Shown here: one piece after another, positions 44,985 through 54,220 of the stretch | Position numbering within the stretch: the stretch's first letter is position 1 | How the letters are laid out: each line of letters starts with the position of its first letter | Assembly: GCA_017503735.1 (NCBI GenBank) | Contig: JAFVSN010000017.1 | Coordinates: 1-64,000, forward strand | Length of the DNA: 64,000 nucleotides | Source: Lachnospiraceae bacterium | Lineage (GTDB): Bacteria; Bacillota; Clostridia; Lachnospirales; Lachnospiraceae | Direction of reading: 5' to 3' | The notes under the pieces: generated by a model | Databases searched by the model: none | Told to the model about the DNA's origin: nothing | Seen by the model: the letters and a program-made list of their open reading frames with translations, nothing else | Position numbers and translations under genes: made by a program

Positions 44985-46664
44985 TTACATTGTTGCGGCG
45001 ACTTCATCCAGCGTGTCAGTTGCGGAAATGATAGCAGCTGCACGCGCCAGTGCCGCATCAATGTTCTCACAAAAATTGTCCGTACCCACAACAGAAAAGA
45101 AATTATTTTTTTCCATAACGGAACGCGGCTGTTCCAAAACATGAGAGAAGATAACCGTAATTCCGTACTTCATTAAATCTTTTGTTACATCTTTTAATGT
45201 ATTCATAGCAGTAACATCAATAGCCGGAACGCCACGCATACGGATAATGACAACTTTCGTATCCTTTTTCATGGTCTGATGTTTTAAGCGAAGCAGTTTA
45301 TCAACCGCACCGAAAAACATAGGACCGTTTACTTCAAATACTTCCGTGCCGTTCGGCACTTCTTTTAAAGAAATATGTTCCGGGTCATTTTCTTCTTCCG
45401 GAAGATGAGTGTCACGAACATATTTCCAACCGGAAACATCGGTCACATCTGCCATGCGTTTCATAAAAAGTACGCAGGAAAGCACGATACCGACTTCGAT
45501 TGCAATCACAAGGTCAAAAGCAAAGGTCAGAACACAAGAGGAAATAAGTACAATGGTATCTGATTTCGGAGCCTTACGGTAAGCAAGGAACGCTTTTACA
45601 TTAAACATATTGTAGGATACCACCAGGAGAATGGCAGCTAAAACAGGTCTCGGCACCAGACGAATGAGCGGCATTCCAAATAAAAGCATTGCAAGCAAGG
45701 TAAGGCTGTGGAATACCAGTGCAATCGGAGTACGTCCACCGTTCTTTGCGTTGGCAATGGAACGTGCTACACCGCCGGTAGCCGGGATGCAACCAAACAG
45801 TCCGAGAACAATATTTGCCACACCTTGACCGAGCAATTCTGCATTTGGTTTATGTTTACTGTGAATCATACCGTCGGTTACTACTGCGGATAAAAGAGCC
45901 TGCATAGCAACCAAAATTGCAATAGTAAAGGCAGGAGACATCAAATGAAACAAATCATCAAAATGCAGACCTTCAAATTCAGCTACAGACAAAGATTTCG
46001 GAATGTCACCGAGTAGGGCTACATCTAATTTTAAGAAATAGGTTGCTGCAGTTCCGATGACAAGTGCAACAAAAGAATTCGGAATAGTCTTGTTGATTTT
46101 CGGCCAAACAACAAGAATCAAAACACTGACGACGCCCAAAGCCAAAGCCTGCCAATTTACGGTTGAAAAATTGGCAATATATGTACTCCATTTACCGAGA
46201 AACGAGGTAGGCATTTTTGTTATTTCAAAGCCAAGGAAATCTTTAATTTCCAGAGTGGCAATGGTAATGGCAATACCGCCCGTGAAACCGATGGTAATCG
46301 GAGACGGAATAAACTTGATCAGTTTTCCGAGACGAAAAATACCGAATAAAACAAGGATACCCCCCGCCATAATGGTGGAAATAATGAGCCCTTGGGTACC
46401 GTAGCCTGCAATGACAGACTGGGTAATCACAATAAACGCTCCGGTCGGACCTGTAATCTGTACACGGCTACCGCCAAGAAATGCAACAATAATACCGGAA
46501 AGTATCGAAGAATAAATGCCTTTTTCCGGAGACACACCGCAACCAAGTGCAAAGGCAATGGACAGCGGAAGCGCAATGATTGCGACAATAATACCGGCTT
46601 TCATATCTAAGAAAAATTGTTTTGCATTATAGTGTTTCATCACACTGAACAGTTTCGGTTTCAT
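44985..46664 (-). CDS. SulP-family anion transporter with STAS domain
   Basis: A 559-residue SLC26/SulP transporter. Residues 1-410 form the membrane domain (GIIVAIIALPLSIAFALGCGVSPEKGIYSSIL split over the first helices, GSRVQITGPTGAFIVI). Residues 440-545 are a STAS domain (IRMRGVPAIDVTAMNTLKDV). Family members move sulfate, bicarbonate or organic anions; substrate unassigned. GGAGG precedes the start. It is a lone minus-strand gene with no gap to its convergent neighbour. Confidence 0.9.
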   Translation of the reverse strand: MKPKLFSVMKHYNAKQFFLDMKAGIIVAIIALPLSIAFALGCGVSPEKGIYSSILSGIIVAFLGGSRVQITGPTGAFIVITQSVIAGYGTQGLIISTIMAGGILVLFGIFRLGKLIKFIPSPITIGFTGGIAITIATLEIKDFLGFEITKMPTSFLGKWSTYIANFSTVNWQALALGVVSVLILVVWPKINKTIPNSFVALVIGTAATYFLKLDVALLGDIPKSLSVAEFEGLHFDDLFHLMSPAFTIAILVAMQALLSAVVTDGMIHSKHKPNAELLGQGVANIVLGLFGCIPATGGVARSIANAKNGGRTPIALVFHSLTLLAMLLFGMPLIRLVPRPVLAAILLVVSYNMFNVKAFLAYRKAPKSDTIVLISSCVLTFAFDLVIAIEVGIVLSCVLFMKRMADVTDVSGWKYVRDTHLPEEENDPEHISLKEVPNGTEVFEVNGPMFFGAVDKLLRLKHQTMKKDTKVVIIRMRGVPAIDVTAMNTLKDVTKDLMKYGITVIFSHVLEQPRSVMEKNNFFSVVGTDNFCENIDAALARAAAIISATDTLDEVAATM

Positions 46665-46833
46665 TTAAATATCCTCCTTTGTGCGGGCTTAATTGTAATA
46701 CTGTTTTCTCTAAAATTCAAGAGGATTTTCAAATTTTTGTAGATTTTAAAATGAAAAACTATGGAAAACCGTAAAAATCCGTGATATAATGAATTGTTAC
46801 GGATTAACACTTGTTGTTAGCGAGGTGTAGTTT

Positions 46834-47064
46834 ATGATACGGCTTTCCAGAAGTAAAATTCAAAATCTTGCCGCCAATGAAGCGGTATTTCAGCGTGGAC
46901 TTGCATATTTTAAAGAAAAGCGTGTGGTTCATGCCGCTTGCTCAAAAAACAAGAAATTATATACGTTTACGATACAGGGAAACCAGAAATATCGTGTTAC
47001 TGTGGAAGAAACACAGGAACAGGATGTGGAATTTGCATGCAATTGTCCGGCAATGTACAGCTAA
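46834..47064 (+). CDS. SWIM-domain N-terminal fragment of an SNF2 helicase (ends at premature TAA)
   Basis: A 76-residue fragment beginning MIRLSRSKIQNLAANEAVFQ. It carries the first half of a SWIM zinc motif, C69 and C71 in FACNCPAMYS, then stops at TAA. The other half, KGACKH (C81, H83), continues in the same frame right after the stop. A promoter -10 TATAAT (46785-46790) and GCGAGGTG serve this start. It belongs with the helicase body downstream. Confidence 0.8.
   Translation: MIRLSRSKIQNLAANEAVFQRGLAYFKEKRVVHAACSKNKKLYTFTIQGNQKYRVTVEETQEQDVEFACNCPAMYS
47062..47064 (+). other. In-frame TAA interrupting the SNF2 helicase gene
   Basis: Codon 77 is TAA, between AGC (Ser) and AAA (Lys). Homologous SWIM motifs usually have a tyrosine here (CPxxYSY.GxCKH), so one base change from TAT or TAC would explain it. 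No frame shift is present; reading resumes in frame for over 1000 codons. Confidence 0.85.
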
Positions 47065-47094
47065 AAAGGAGCCTGCAAACATTCGGTAGCAGCA

Positions 47095-50070
47095 TTGTTA
47101 TATTTACAACAGTATTTGGAGCAAAAAGAAAAGCAAAACGGTGTAACAAGTCCTTCCGCAGATGCGAGAGCCGGAAAGATTATCCAATATTTTATGGATG
47201 CGGGAGAGCCAAAGTTCGATAAAGAGATCTACCATATTGAGCCATGTATCGAAATCCCGGGGATTTTACGTACAGATGCAGACCCGGTGTATCTTTCTTT
47301 ACGGGTAGGAAGTACAAAACTTTACCGTGTACAGATGCTAAAACGTTTTTTGACGGATTATAAAGAAAAAAAGAGTATTATCCTTGGAAAAGAATTCTGT
47401 TATTTGCCGAGTGAAAGCAGTTTTGATAATGCTTCCGAACGGTTGTTACTGGAACTTTTGGCTTATCTTGAAATATTAGAGGTTTTGGACGGCACCGGCA
47501 GCATGCAATTGTTTCAAAAATCAAAAATCCAGCTAAACAGAAGATTGCTTTCCAAAATTTTATCCCAATGCAAAGGTCTTACCTATTCTCTGGTATTGTC
47601 AGGGACGGAACTGGAAGGAGTGCGTTTTGCAAAAGGAAATCCTCAAATTGAATATGATATTTCCATGGAAGAAGATTTTCTCACCATGGATTACAAGGAA
47701 AACGAAAAAGTAATTCCGATTACCGCAGACGGATCCCTTCTTTTGCGTGATAATGTTCTTTATTTGCCGGATTCCCGGTTTATGAAAACGTACCTTCCGT
47801 TTTACTCCAGTCTGGGTGAAACAAAAGACCCTTTGGTATTTGAAGAAGGAGAACGGGACGCCTTTTTGGAGCATGTGCTTCCTGTGATTCATGATTCCAT
47901 GCAGGTAGATATTCCGGAGGAAGTCCAGGATCGATATTTATCCCTGCCGTTTTCTGCAAAAATTTATTTTAATTTGTTTCATGACAGTGTACAAGCAACC
48001 GTATCTTTTGCTTACGGGGAATATGAATTTAATATGTTTGATGCACCGAATGTAAAGGGCGGATATATTTTAGTACGGGAAAAAGAAAAAGAAGAAGTAG
48101 TATGTGCCGCCTTGTCTTCCTATGGTTTTGAACCCCATAACGGATTTTATTTACTGAAACAAGAGGAAGGGATTTATGCCTTACTTACCGAAGGCCTTTC
48201 CGACCTTTCGGCGTACGCCGAACTATTTTCTTCCGATGCCTTTGGGAAAATGCGTCTGCGCCGGAACACTTCGGCTCATTTAGGCATTTCCATGCCACCG
48301 GGAGAAGATTTGTTGCAGGTAGAATTTCAGTATGAAGATATTTCCGGCGAAGAATTACGGGCAATTTTTCATTCCTATCGTCAGAAAAAAACATATCACC
48401 GTTTAAACGACGGAAGCTTTCTCGATTTAACGGAAGATATGTTTGTAAAAGCAGCAGAATTATTGGAGAACATGAATTTATCCTATCGGGATTTTGATAA
48501 AAACGGGATGTTAAAAATCTCCAAGAATCATGCGGTATATCTGGATGCTGCACCGCAGGAATTCGGATTTGAAGTGACAAAAGGGGAGAACTTTTCCTCG
48601 TTTCTTACACGATTGTATGACCCGGAGTCACAAAATTACCGGGTACCGGAGAACATCCGGATCGAACTCAGAGGATATCAGAAAACAGGATTTTCCTGGC
48701 TTCGGATGCTTTCGGATAACGGATTTGGCGGAATTTTGGCAGATGACATGGGATTGGGTAAAACATTGCAAGCCATTACCTATATGGCTTCGGTGTTAGA
48801 TAACAATACTTTTACGGGAACGCCGTTTCTTGTGGTTTGTCCGACTTCCTTAGTCTATAACTGGTTGGATGAAGTAGAAAACTACGCACCGCATCTTCGC
48901 GTAAAAATCATCCAGGGAACTCCGGAAGAGAGAAAAGTGCTTTTAGAAGCAACCGATGCATGCGATTTGTATATTACGTCGTATCCTTTACTACGAAGAG
49001 ATTTGCCACACTATAGTGATAAGGAATTCCATACCGTTTTTATCGACGAAGCTCAGTTTATTAAAAATGCCATGACCGGAAATGCCCGTTCCGTAAAAAA
49101 TTTACATGCAAAGACCCGTTTTGCATTAACAGGAACTCCGATTGAAAATTCGTTATCGGAGCTTTGGTCCATTTTCGACTTTGTCATGCCGGGGTATTTG
49201 TTTTCTTATACAAGATTTGCGAAACGGTTTGAACGCCCTGCATCAAAGGGAGAAACCGATGTGTTACAGCAACTGAACCGCCGGATTAAACCGTTTTTGT
49301 TACGCCGTATGAAAAAAGATGTATTGGCAGAATTACCGGATAAAATCGAAACAAAGCTGGTAACAGAGTTAACCGCAGAACAACGCTTACTATATCTTTC
49401 TTATGTAAAGCAGGCTCAAAACGATATTTTCACGGAAATATCCCGTGTCGGTTTTGAAAAAAGCCGTATGCAGATATTGGCAGCCTTAACAAGACTGCGT
49501 CAAATTTGTTGTCACCCGGGTACTTTTTTGGATAATTACGAAGGCGGAAGCGGAAAGGTTTCTTTGTTTTTGCAGATCATGGACGAACTTAGGGAAAACG
49601 GACACCGAATTCTTGTGTTTTCACAATTTACATCGATGTTAGATATTTTAAAAGAAGCATTGACAGAAGCTGAAATACCGTACTTCTATCTTTCCGGCAC
49701 AACAAAACCTGCGGAACGACAGGACTATGTAAAACGGTTTAACAGCGGAGAAGGGGATTTGTTTTTAATTTCCCTAAAAGCAGGCGGCACCGGTTTGAAT
49801 TTAACCGGCGCCGATACAGTCATTCATTTTGATCCTTGGTGGAATCCGGCTGTAGAAGATCAGGCATCCGACCGCGCCCATCGCATCGGGCAGGAGAAGA
49901 ATGTCCATGTCATCAAGCTTTTGACCAAAGGAACCATTGAAGAAAAAATATTCCGTTTACAGAAAAAGAAACAGGATTTATTCAATGCTGTCATTGAAGC
50001 AGGGGAAACATTCCTAAACAAATTATCAGAAGACGAAATCCGTGAATTATTTGTTTTCCCTGAAACTTAA
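47095..50070 (+). CDS. SNF2-family DEAD/DEAH-box helicase body
   Basis: About 991 residues after the interruption, in the same frame as the SWIM fragment. Residues 1-480 hold the bacterial SNF2-associated N-terminal domain. The ATPase starts at ELRGYQKTGFSWLRML; motif I is DDMGLGKTLQAI, motif II is FIDEAQFIKN (DEAQ), motif III LTGTPIENSLSELWS. The C-terminal half has FSQFTSMLDIL, LKAGGTGLNLT and ASDRAHRIGQ. It remodels protein-DNA complexes or moves on DNA; its cellular role is unknown. No good start with a ribosome site follows the TAA; 47095 (TTG) is nominal and ATG 47194 is an alternative. AAAAAGGAG at 47064-47072 might aid reinitiation. Confidence 0.82.
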   Translation: MLYLQQYLEQKEKQNGVTSPSADARAGKIIQYFMDAGEPKFDKEIYHIEPCIEIPGILRTDADPVYLSLRVGSTKLYRVQMLKRFLTDYKEKKSIILGKEFCYLPSESSFDNASERLLLELLAYLEILEVLDGTGSMQLFQKSKIQLNRRLLSKILSQCKGLTYSLVLSGTELEGVRFAKGNPQIEYDISMEEDFLTMDYKENEKVIPITADGSLLLRDNVLYLPDSRFMKTYLPFYSSLGETKDPLVFEEGERDAFLEHVLPVIHDSMQVDIPEEVQDRYLSLPFSAKIYFNLFHDSVQATVSFAYGEYEFNMFDAPNVKGGYILVREKEKEEVVCAALSSYGFEPHNGFYLLKQEEGIYALLTEGLSDLSAYAELFSSDAFGKMRLRRNTSAHLGISMPPGEDLLQVEFQYEDISGEELRAIFHSYRQKKTYHRLNDGSFLDLTEDMFVKAAELLENMNLSYRDFDKNGMLKISKNHAVYLDAAPQEFGFEVTKGENFSSFLTRLYDPESQNYRVPENIRIELRGYQKTGFSWLRMLSDNGFGGILADDMGLGKTLQAITYMASVLDNNTFTGTPFLVVCPTSLVYNWLDEVENYAPHLRVKIIQGTPEERKVLLEATDACDLYITSYPLLRRDLPHYSDKEFHTVFIDEAQFIKNAMTGNARSVKNLHAKTRFALTGTPIENSLSELWSIFDFVMPGYLFSYTRFAKRFERPASKGETDVLQQLNRRIKPFLLRRMKKDVLAELPDKIETKLVTELTAEQRLLYLSYVKQAQNDIFTEISRVGFEKSRMQILAALTRLRQICCHPGTFLDNYEGGSGKVSLFLQIMDELRENGHRILVFSQFTSMLDILKEALTEAEIPYFYLSGTTKPAERQDYVKRFNSGEGDLFLISLKAGGTGLNLTGADTVIHFDPWWNPAVEDQASDRAHRIGQEKNVHVIKLLTKGTIEEKIFRLQKKKQDLFNAVIEAGETFLNKLSEDEIRELFVFPET

Positions 50071-50074
50071 TCAT

Positions 50075-50992
50075 TTATTCATCAAAATTCTGATTGCAGA
50101 ATTCTTCTATTAATTGCTCGGCCAAAGACGCGTGTAACCCCGGAAAAACAGCCAGCAATCGATCCACCAACTGGTCCATACGATCGAGATAGAGGAGTTC
50201 TGCAGTTTTTGAATCATCTTCGTATCTTCCGTCCGAATGTAAAGAAGTAAAGGTTTCGGAGGTGATATTGTGAGTCATCCATTCTTTTACATCTTCAACC
50301 AATTTTTTCTCTTGTTGTGCACCTTCTTTTAATTGACCGGCTTTCATAAAAGAGAAAATACCTAAAGCTAAAAATAATGCAAACATAAGAAATAATATGG
50401 TAGAAGAGTAAACAGAACCAAATAAGGAAATTACATCAAAAAAATTAAGTAATGCAAAAATGATACCACCGACACCGATAATAGAAAAAGTATAACCGGA
50501 AGAACGGTAATCTTCATACCGGGTATTTGCACTGACAAAATTTCCGGAATCGGCAGTGGATTGTTGCGTCTTTTTGTTATCATTCGGGGATACGGAATCC
50601 GATTCACCATTTTCTTCTTCGTCATCACCGAAATAATCCTCATAATCTTCCCCTGCAAGAAAGGCTGCTTCCGCGGCTCTTTGCATCACTGCTTCGGATT
50701 CCACGGAATAGAAAGCTTTAAAACATCTTTTTGCTTTCTTTAAATCATCCGGTGTTACATAGACACCGAACATTTCTCCTTCTTCTTTTACGACACACGG
50801 AACTTGGGAATAATCTAAAAATTCTTTGAGCTTTTGTGTAAAATACAAATGCTCTGAATCAACTTTTACAAGCATTTCGGTTGCATTATGCACCAAAACA
50901 GCCTGTAAATCCGCCACAAGTTCTGTTTTACAATCGGCACAGTGTGTAATTCCTTCCCTATATTCGGTTTTACAATTCGGACACCACGGCAT
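50075..50992 (-). CDS. Zinc-ribbon membrane protein of unknown function
   Basis: A 305-residue protein. It starts MPWCPNCKTEYREGITHC and continues ADC, giving a four-cysteine zinc ribbon. Residues 45-100 form a small domain like those in DUF2007-type proteins (KVDSEHLYFTQKLKEFLD, VYVTPDDLKKAKRCF). An acidic linker (EDYEDYFGDDEEENGE) leads to two transmembrane segments (about 165-210) and a C-terminal helical region. The start at 50992 has GGAGG upstream on the minus strand. Function is unknown. Confidence 0.75.
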   Translation of the reverse strand: MPWCPNCKTEYREGITHCADCKTELVADLQAVLVHNATEMLVKVDSEHLYFTQKLKEFLDYSQVPCVVKEEGEMFGVYVTPDDLKKAKRCFKAFYSVESEAVMQRAAEAAFLAGEDYEDYFGDDEEENGESDSVSPNDNKKTQQSTADSGNFVSANTRYEDYRSSGYTFSIIGVGGIIFALLNFFDVISLFGSVYSSTILFLMFALFLALGIFSFMKAGQLKEGAQQEKKLVEDVKEWMTHNITSETFTSLHSDGRYEDDSKTAELLYLDRMDQLVDRLLAVFPGLHASLAEQLIEEFCNQNFDE

Positions 50993-51159
50993 AACAATAA
51001 ACCTCCAATAATAATTATTTCGACAAAATACATTTTTCTCACAAAAATAAGTATAACGTAATTTGACAAGAAATTCAATAAGATTTCGGAGCAATTCTTT
51101 ACGCGGGGGAGATTTTGTGCTATACTGTCGGTAGTCTGAAAAGTCCGGGACTTTAGTGA

Positions 51160-51299
51160 CGGTTGGTGGCAGGCATATTTTCTGCGAGAACCCGCTTTCG
51201 CTCATGCAGAAACGTAACGGATACTAGGCTCGAGAACACCTCGCCAAGTACCGACGTGTCTTTATGGTTCTCTACCAGAAAAATATGCCTGTCACCAAC
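51160..51299. repeat. Long palindromic intergenic element
   Basis: A 140-base element with a 24-bp imperfect inverted repeat at its ends (51160-51183 with 51275-51299, one bulge, one G-T pair) and an inner 7-bp stem GAGAACC/GGTTCTC (51185-51191 with 51265-51271). The 70-base apex shares its core with the partial copy at 29494-29549. It fills most of the 424-base gap between divergent genes (50993-51416); the rest holds only AT-rich promoter-like sequence. It may be a mobile palindromic repeat (MITE-like) or a structured RNA. Confidence 0.75.
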
Positions 51300-51416
51300 C
51301 TGTAATATAATCTCCGGTATTTTATCAGACAAAACCGATAGTATAGCAAAAATCTTTTTCAATAAAATTTTGAAAAGGTTATACATTTTTGCTTTTTATT
51401 TTGTTTGGAGGAAATA

Positions 51417-53348
51417 ATGTCAAATTCAATTTTCACACGTAAGTTAGCGTTGTCTGATGAGATTTTGATGGCAGTGGATAAGCCGGCAAGGTATATCGGC
51501 GGCGAAGTGAATATGGTAAGAAAAAATCCGAGAGAAGTGGACATCCGTTTTTGTATGTGTTTTCCGGATGTTTATGAGGTTGGTATGTCTCATCTCGGAA
51601 TTCAGATTTTATATGATATGTTCAACCGGAGAGAGGATACTTACTGTGAACGTGTGTATTCTCCTTGGCCGGATATGGACAAGATTTTGAGAGAGCAGAA
51701 CATCCCGCTATTTGCATTGGAGTCCCAGGAACCGTTAAAGTGTTTTGATTTTCTCGGGATTACGTTGCAGTACGAGATGTGTTATACGAATATTTTGCAG
51801 ATTCTTGATCTTTCCGGGATTCCGCTTCATGCCACAGACCGTACCGAAGAGGACCCGATTGTCATCGGAGGCGGTCCGTGTGCCTACAACCCGGAACCGT
51901 TGGCTGATTTCTTTGATTTCTTCTATTTGGGCGAAGGAGAGACCGTTTACAACGAGATTTTGGACAAGTATAAGGAGCACAAGGCAAAGGGCGGCAGTCG
52001 TCGCGAATTTCTTGAGATTGTGGCTGATATTGAGGGAATGTATGTACCGCAGTTTTACGATGTGACCTACAACGAGGACGGTACATTAGCAACCTTTGAG
52101 CCGAATAACAGTCATGCCAAGAAGACCATCCGCAAGCAGGTGGAAATGGAGCTTTCCGACACCTATTACCCGGAGAAGCCGCTGGTTCCGTTTATACGTG
52201 CCATCCAGGATCGTGTGGTTTTGGAGATTCAACGTGGTTGTATTAGAGGCTGCCGGTTCTGTCAGGCAGGTATGTTATATCGTCCGATTCGTGAACGTAA
52301 TGTAGAGTTTTTAAAGGATTTGGCCACAAAAATGCTTCGCTCCACGGGACATGAGGAGATTTCTTTGTCATCCTTAAGTTCCAGCGATTATTCCTGTTTA
52401 AAGGAACTTGTTTATTATTTGATCGATACCTTCCAAAACGACGGAGTCAATATTTCTTTACCGTCCCTGCGTATTGATGCCTTTGCTTTGGATGTCATGA
52501 ATAAAGTGCAGGATATTACCAAGTCCAGTCTGACCTTTGCGCCGGAGGCAGGAAGCCAGCGGATGCGAGATGTAATCAACAAAGGTCTGACCGAGGAAGT
52601 GATTCTTGCCGGTGCCACAGAAGCCTTTAAGGGTGGCTGGAATAAAGTGAAATTATATTTTATGTTAGGCCTTCCGGGAGAGCAGAATGAGGATATCAAG
52701 GCCATTGCAGAGCTTTCTAATGCGATTGCAAAAACGTATTATGATACAATACCGAAGTCGGAACGTAAAGGTAAGGTACAGATTACCACCAGCACCTCCT
52801 TCTTTGTTCCGAAGCCGTTCACTCCGTTTCAGTGGGTGCGCATGGCTACTGCAGAGGAGTTTATGGATGCAAGAAAGGTACTTTCCGGTGCCATTAAAGA
52901 GCAGTTAAACGCAAAGAGCATTAAATACAACTGGCACGATACGGATGTAACCATGTTAGAAGGTGTATTTGCACGAGGCGACAGACGCTGTGCAGCACTG
53001 ATTGAAGGTGCTTACAAAGACGGCTGCCTGTTCGATTCCTGGTCAGAGTACTTCCGCAACGACATTTGGATGAATCAGTTTGAAAAGACCGGACTTTCCC
53101 TGGAGTTTTACACCTCCAGAGAACGTGATAAGGACGAATTGCTTCCGTGGGATTTCATTGATGCAGGCATTTCCAGAAGCTTTTTATACAGAGAGTATGA
53201 AAAGAGCAAACAGGCAAAAGTTACCCCGAACTGCCGTAAGGGATGCGCAGGTTGCGGTGCGGCACAGTTCCATGGCGGTGTTTGCTACGAGCCGCGGAAT
53301 GAAGCCGGGGAAAGCATTTCTAACGAAGTGCTGATTCCGGATTGTTAA
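51417..53348 (+). CDS. TIGR03960 family B12-binding-type radical SAM protein
   Basis: A 643-residue protein. The N-terminal part (DIRFCMCFPDVYEVGMSHLG) resembles a B12-binding domain. The radical SAM motif is RGCIRGCRFCQAGMLYRP (CX3CX2C) near residue 280. SLSSLSSSDYSCL and GLPGEQNEDI follow. The cysteine-rich tail CRKGCAGCGAA suggests another cluster. The family always travels with the TIGR03936 partner encoded next; their product is unknown, with RNA or ribosome modification suspected from the rng-rplU context. Confidence 0.92.
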   Translation: MSNSIFTRKLALSDEILMAVDKPARYIGGEVNMVRKNPREVDIRFCMCFPDVYEVGMSHLGIQILYDMFNRREDTYCERVYSPWPDMDKILREQNIPLFALESQEPLKCFDFLGITLQYEMCYTNILQILDLSGIPLHATDRTEEDPIVIGGGPCAYNPEPLADFFDFFYLGEGETVYNEILDKYKEHKAKGGSRREFLEIVADIEGMYVPQFYDVTYNEDGTLATFEPNNSHAKKTIRKQVEMELSDTYYPEKPLVPFIRAIQDRVVLEIQRGCIRGCRFCQAGMLYRPIRERNVEFLKDLATKMLRSTGHEEISLSSLSSSDYSCLKELVYYLIDTFQNDGVNISLPSLRIDAFALDVMNKVQDITKSSLTFAPEAGSQRMRDVINKGLTEEVILAGATEAFKGGWNKVKLYFMLGLPGEQNEDIKAIAELSNAIAKTYYDTIPKSERKGKVQITTSTSFFVPKPFTPFQWVRMATAEEFMDARKVLSGAIKEQLNAKSIKYNWHDTDVTMLEGVFARGDRRCAALIEGAYKDGCLFDSWSEYFRNDIWMNQFEKTGLSLEFYTSRERDKDELLPWDFIDAGISRSFLYREYEKSKQAKVTPNCRKGCAGCGAAQFHGGVCYEPRNEAGESISNEVLIPDC

Positions 53349-53369
53349 GGATAGATAAGGAGACTTTTT

Positions 53370-54209
53370 ATGAATGTCAGAGTACGTTTTGCAAAATACG
53401 GTGCGGTAAAATTCATCGGACACTTGGATGTGTTACGATATTTCCAGAAGGCTGTACGTCGGTCAGGGCTGAAAATCGCTTATTCCCAAGGTTTTCACCC
53501 GCATCAGATAATGTCCTTTGCGTCACCGCTGGGTGTAGGTATTACCAGTGAGGGAGAATACATGGATATGGAGCTTACGGCAGAGTATACGCCGCAGGAA
53601 ATTGTAGATGCTTTAAATTCTGCTATGGTAGAAGGTTTTACCGTACTATCCGCACGGATTCTTCCGGAACCGGAAAACGGAAGAAAAAGAGAAACCGCCA
53701 TGTCTTTGGTAACAGCAGCGGATTATTTGGTAACGGTGAAGGAAAATGATACATTCTTCACCACGAAGTCCTTAGAGGAGTTAAATGACGCTTGGGTGCG
53801 TTTTTACGGTCAGGAAAGTATTCCGGTCGTTAAGAAGGTAAAGAAGTCTAATACAGAGACCGGAATGGACTTGAAGCCGTTTTTGTTCGGAGCAGTGGTC
53901 GGAACAGAGGTAACCGAGGCTGCTGATATTTCTTTGCCTGCGGTGACAGCACATAACAATGACAATACATTCTATGAAGTACCGGAAATTCCGGACTTTG
54001 CGGCAGAGCAGAAAGAACTCTGTATCGAAAAAAACTTGTTCTCTGTTGTTCTTCGTGTATCTGCCGGTAGTGCAAACAATATTAAGCCGGAGCTTGTGAT
54101 GGAGGCTTTTGTACGGTTCTTGGGATGTGAGGATCCGGAGGCATTACAGTTCCGAATTCACAGATTGGATATGTATACCGGAGAAAATCCGGAGCTTACG
54201 AGATTGTAA
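53370..54209 (+). CDS. TIGR03936 family radical SAM-associated protein (DUF2344)
   Basis: A 279-residue protein without its own iron-sulfur motif. VRFAKYGAVKFIGHLDVLRYFQ and RRSGLKIAYSQGFHPHQIMSFA are family hallmarks. In many bacteria it is fused to, or adjacent to, the TIGR03960 protein, as here with a 21-base gap. It probably forms the substrate-binding partner. rng begins 11 bases after it. Confidence 0.92.
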   Translation: MNVRVRFAKYGAVKFIGHLDVLRYFQKAVRRSGLKIAYSQGFHPHQIMSFASPLGVGITSEGEYMDMELTAEYTPQEIVDALNSAMVEGFTVLSARILPEPENGRKRETAMSLVTAADYLVTVKENDTFFTTKSLEELNDAWVRFYGQESIPVVKKVKKSNTETGMDLKPFLFGAVVGTEVTEAADISLPAVTAHNNDNTFYEVPEIPDFAAEQKELCIEKNLFSVVLRVSAGSANNIKPELVMEAFVRFLGCEDPEALQFRIHRLDMYTGENPELTRL

Positions 54210-54220
54210 GGAGACCTTTT

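Noticed and set aside
47062-47064. Programmed recoding such as selenocysteine or pyrrolysine
   Set aside because: Those use TGA or TAG; this is TAA, and a tyrosine codon mutation explains it more simply.
51153-51386. A minus-strand protein across the palindromic element
   Set aside because: Its reading frame follows the inverted repeat, has no ribosome site and is broken in the copy at 29.5 kb.
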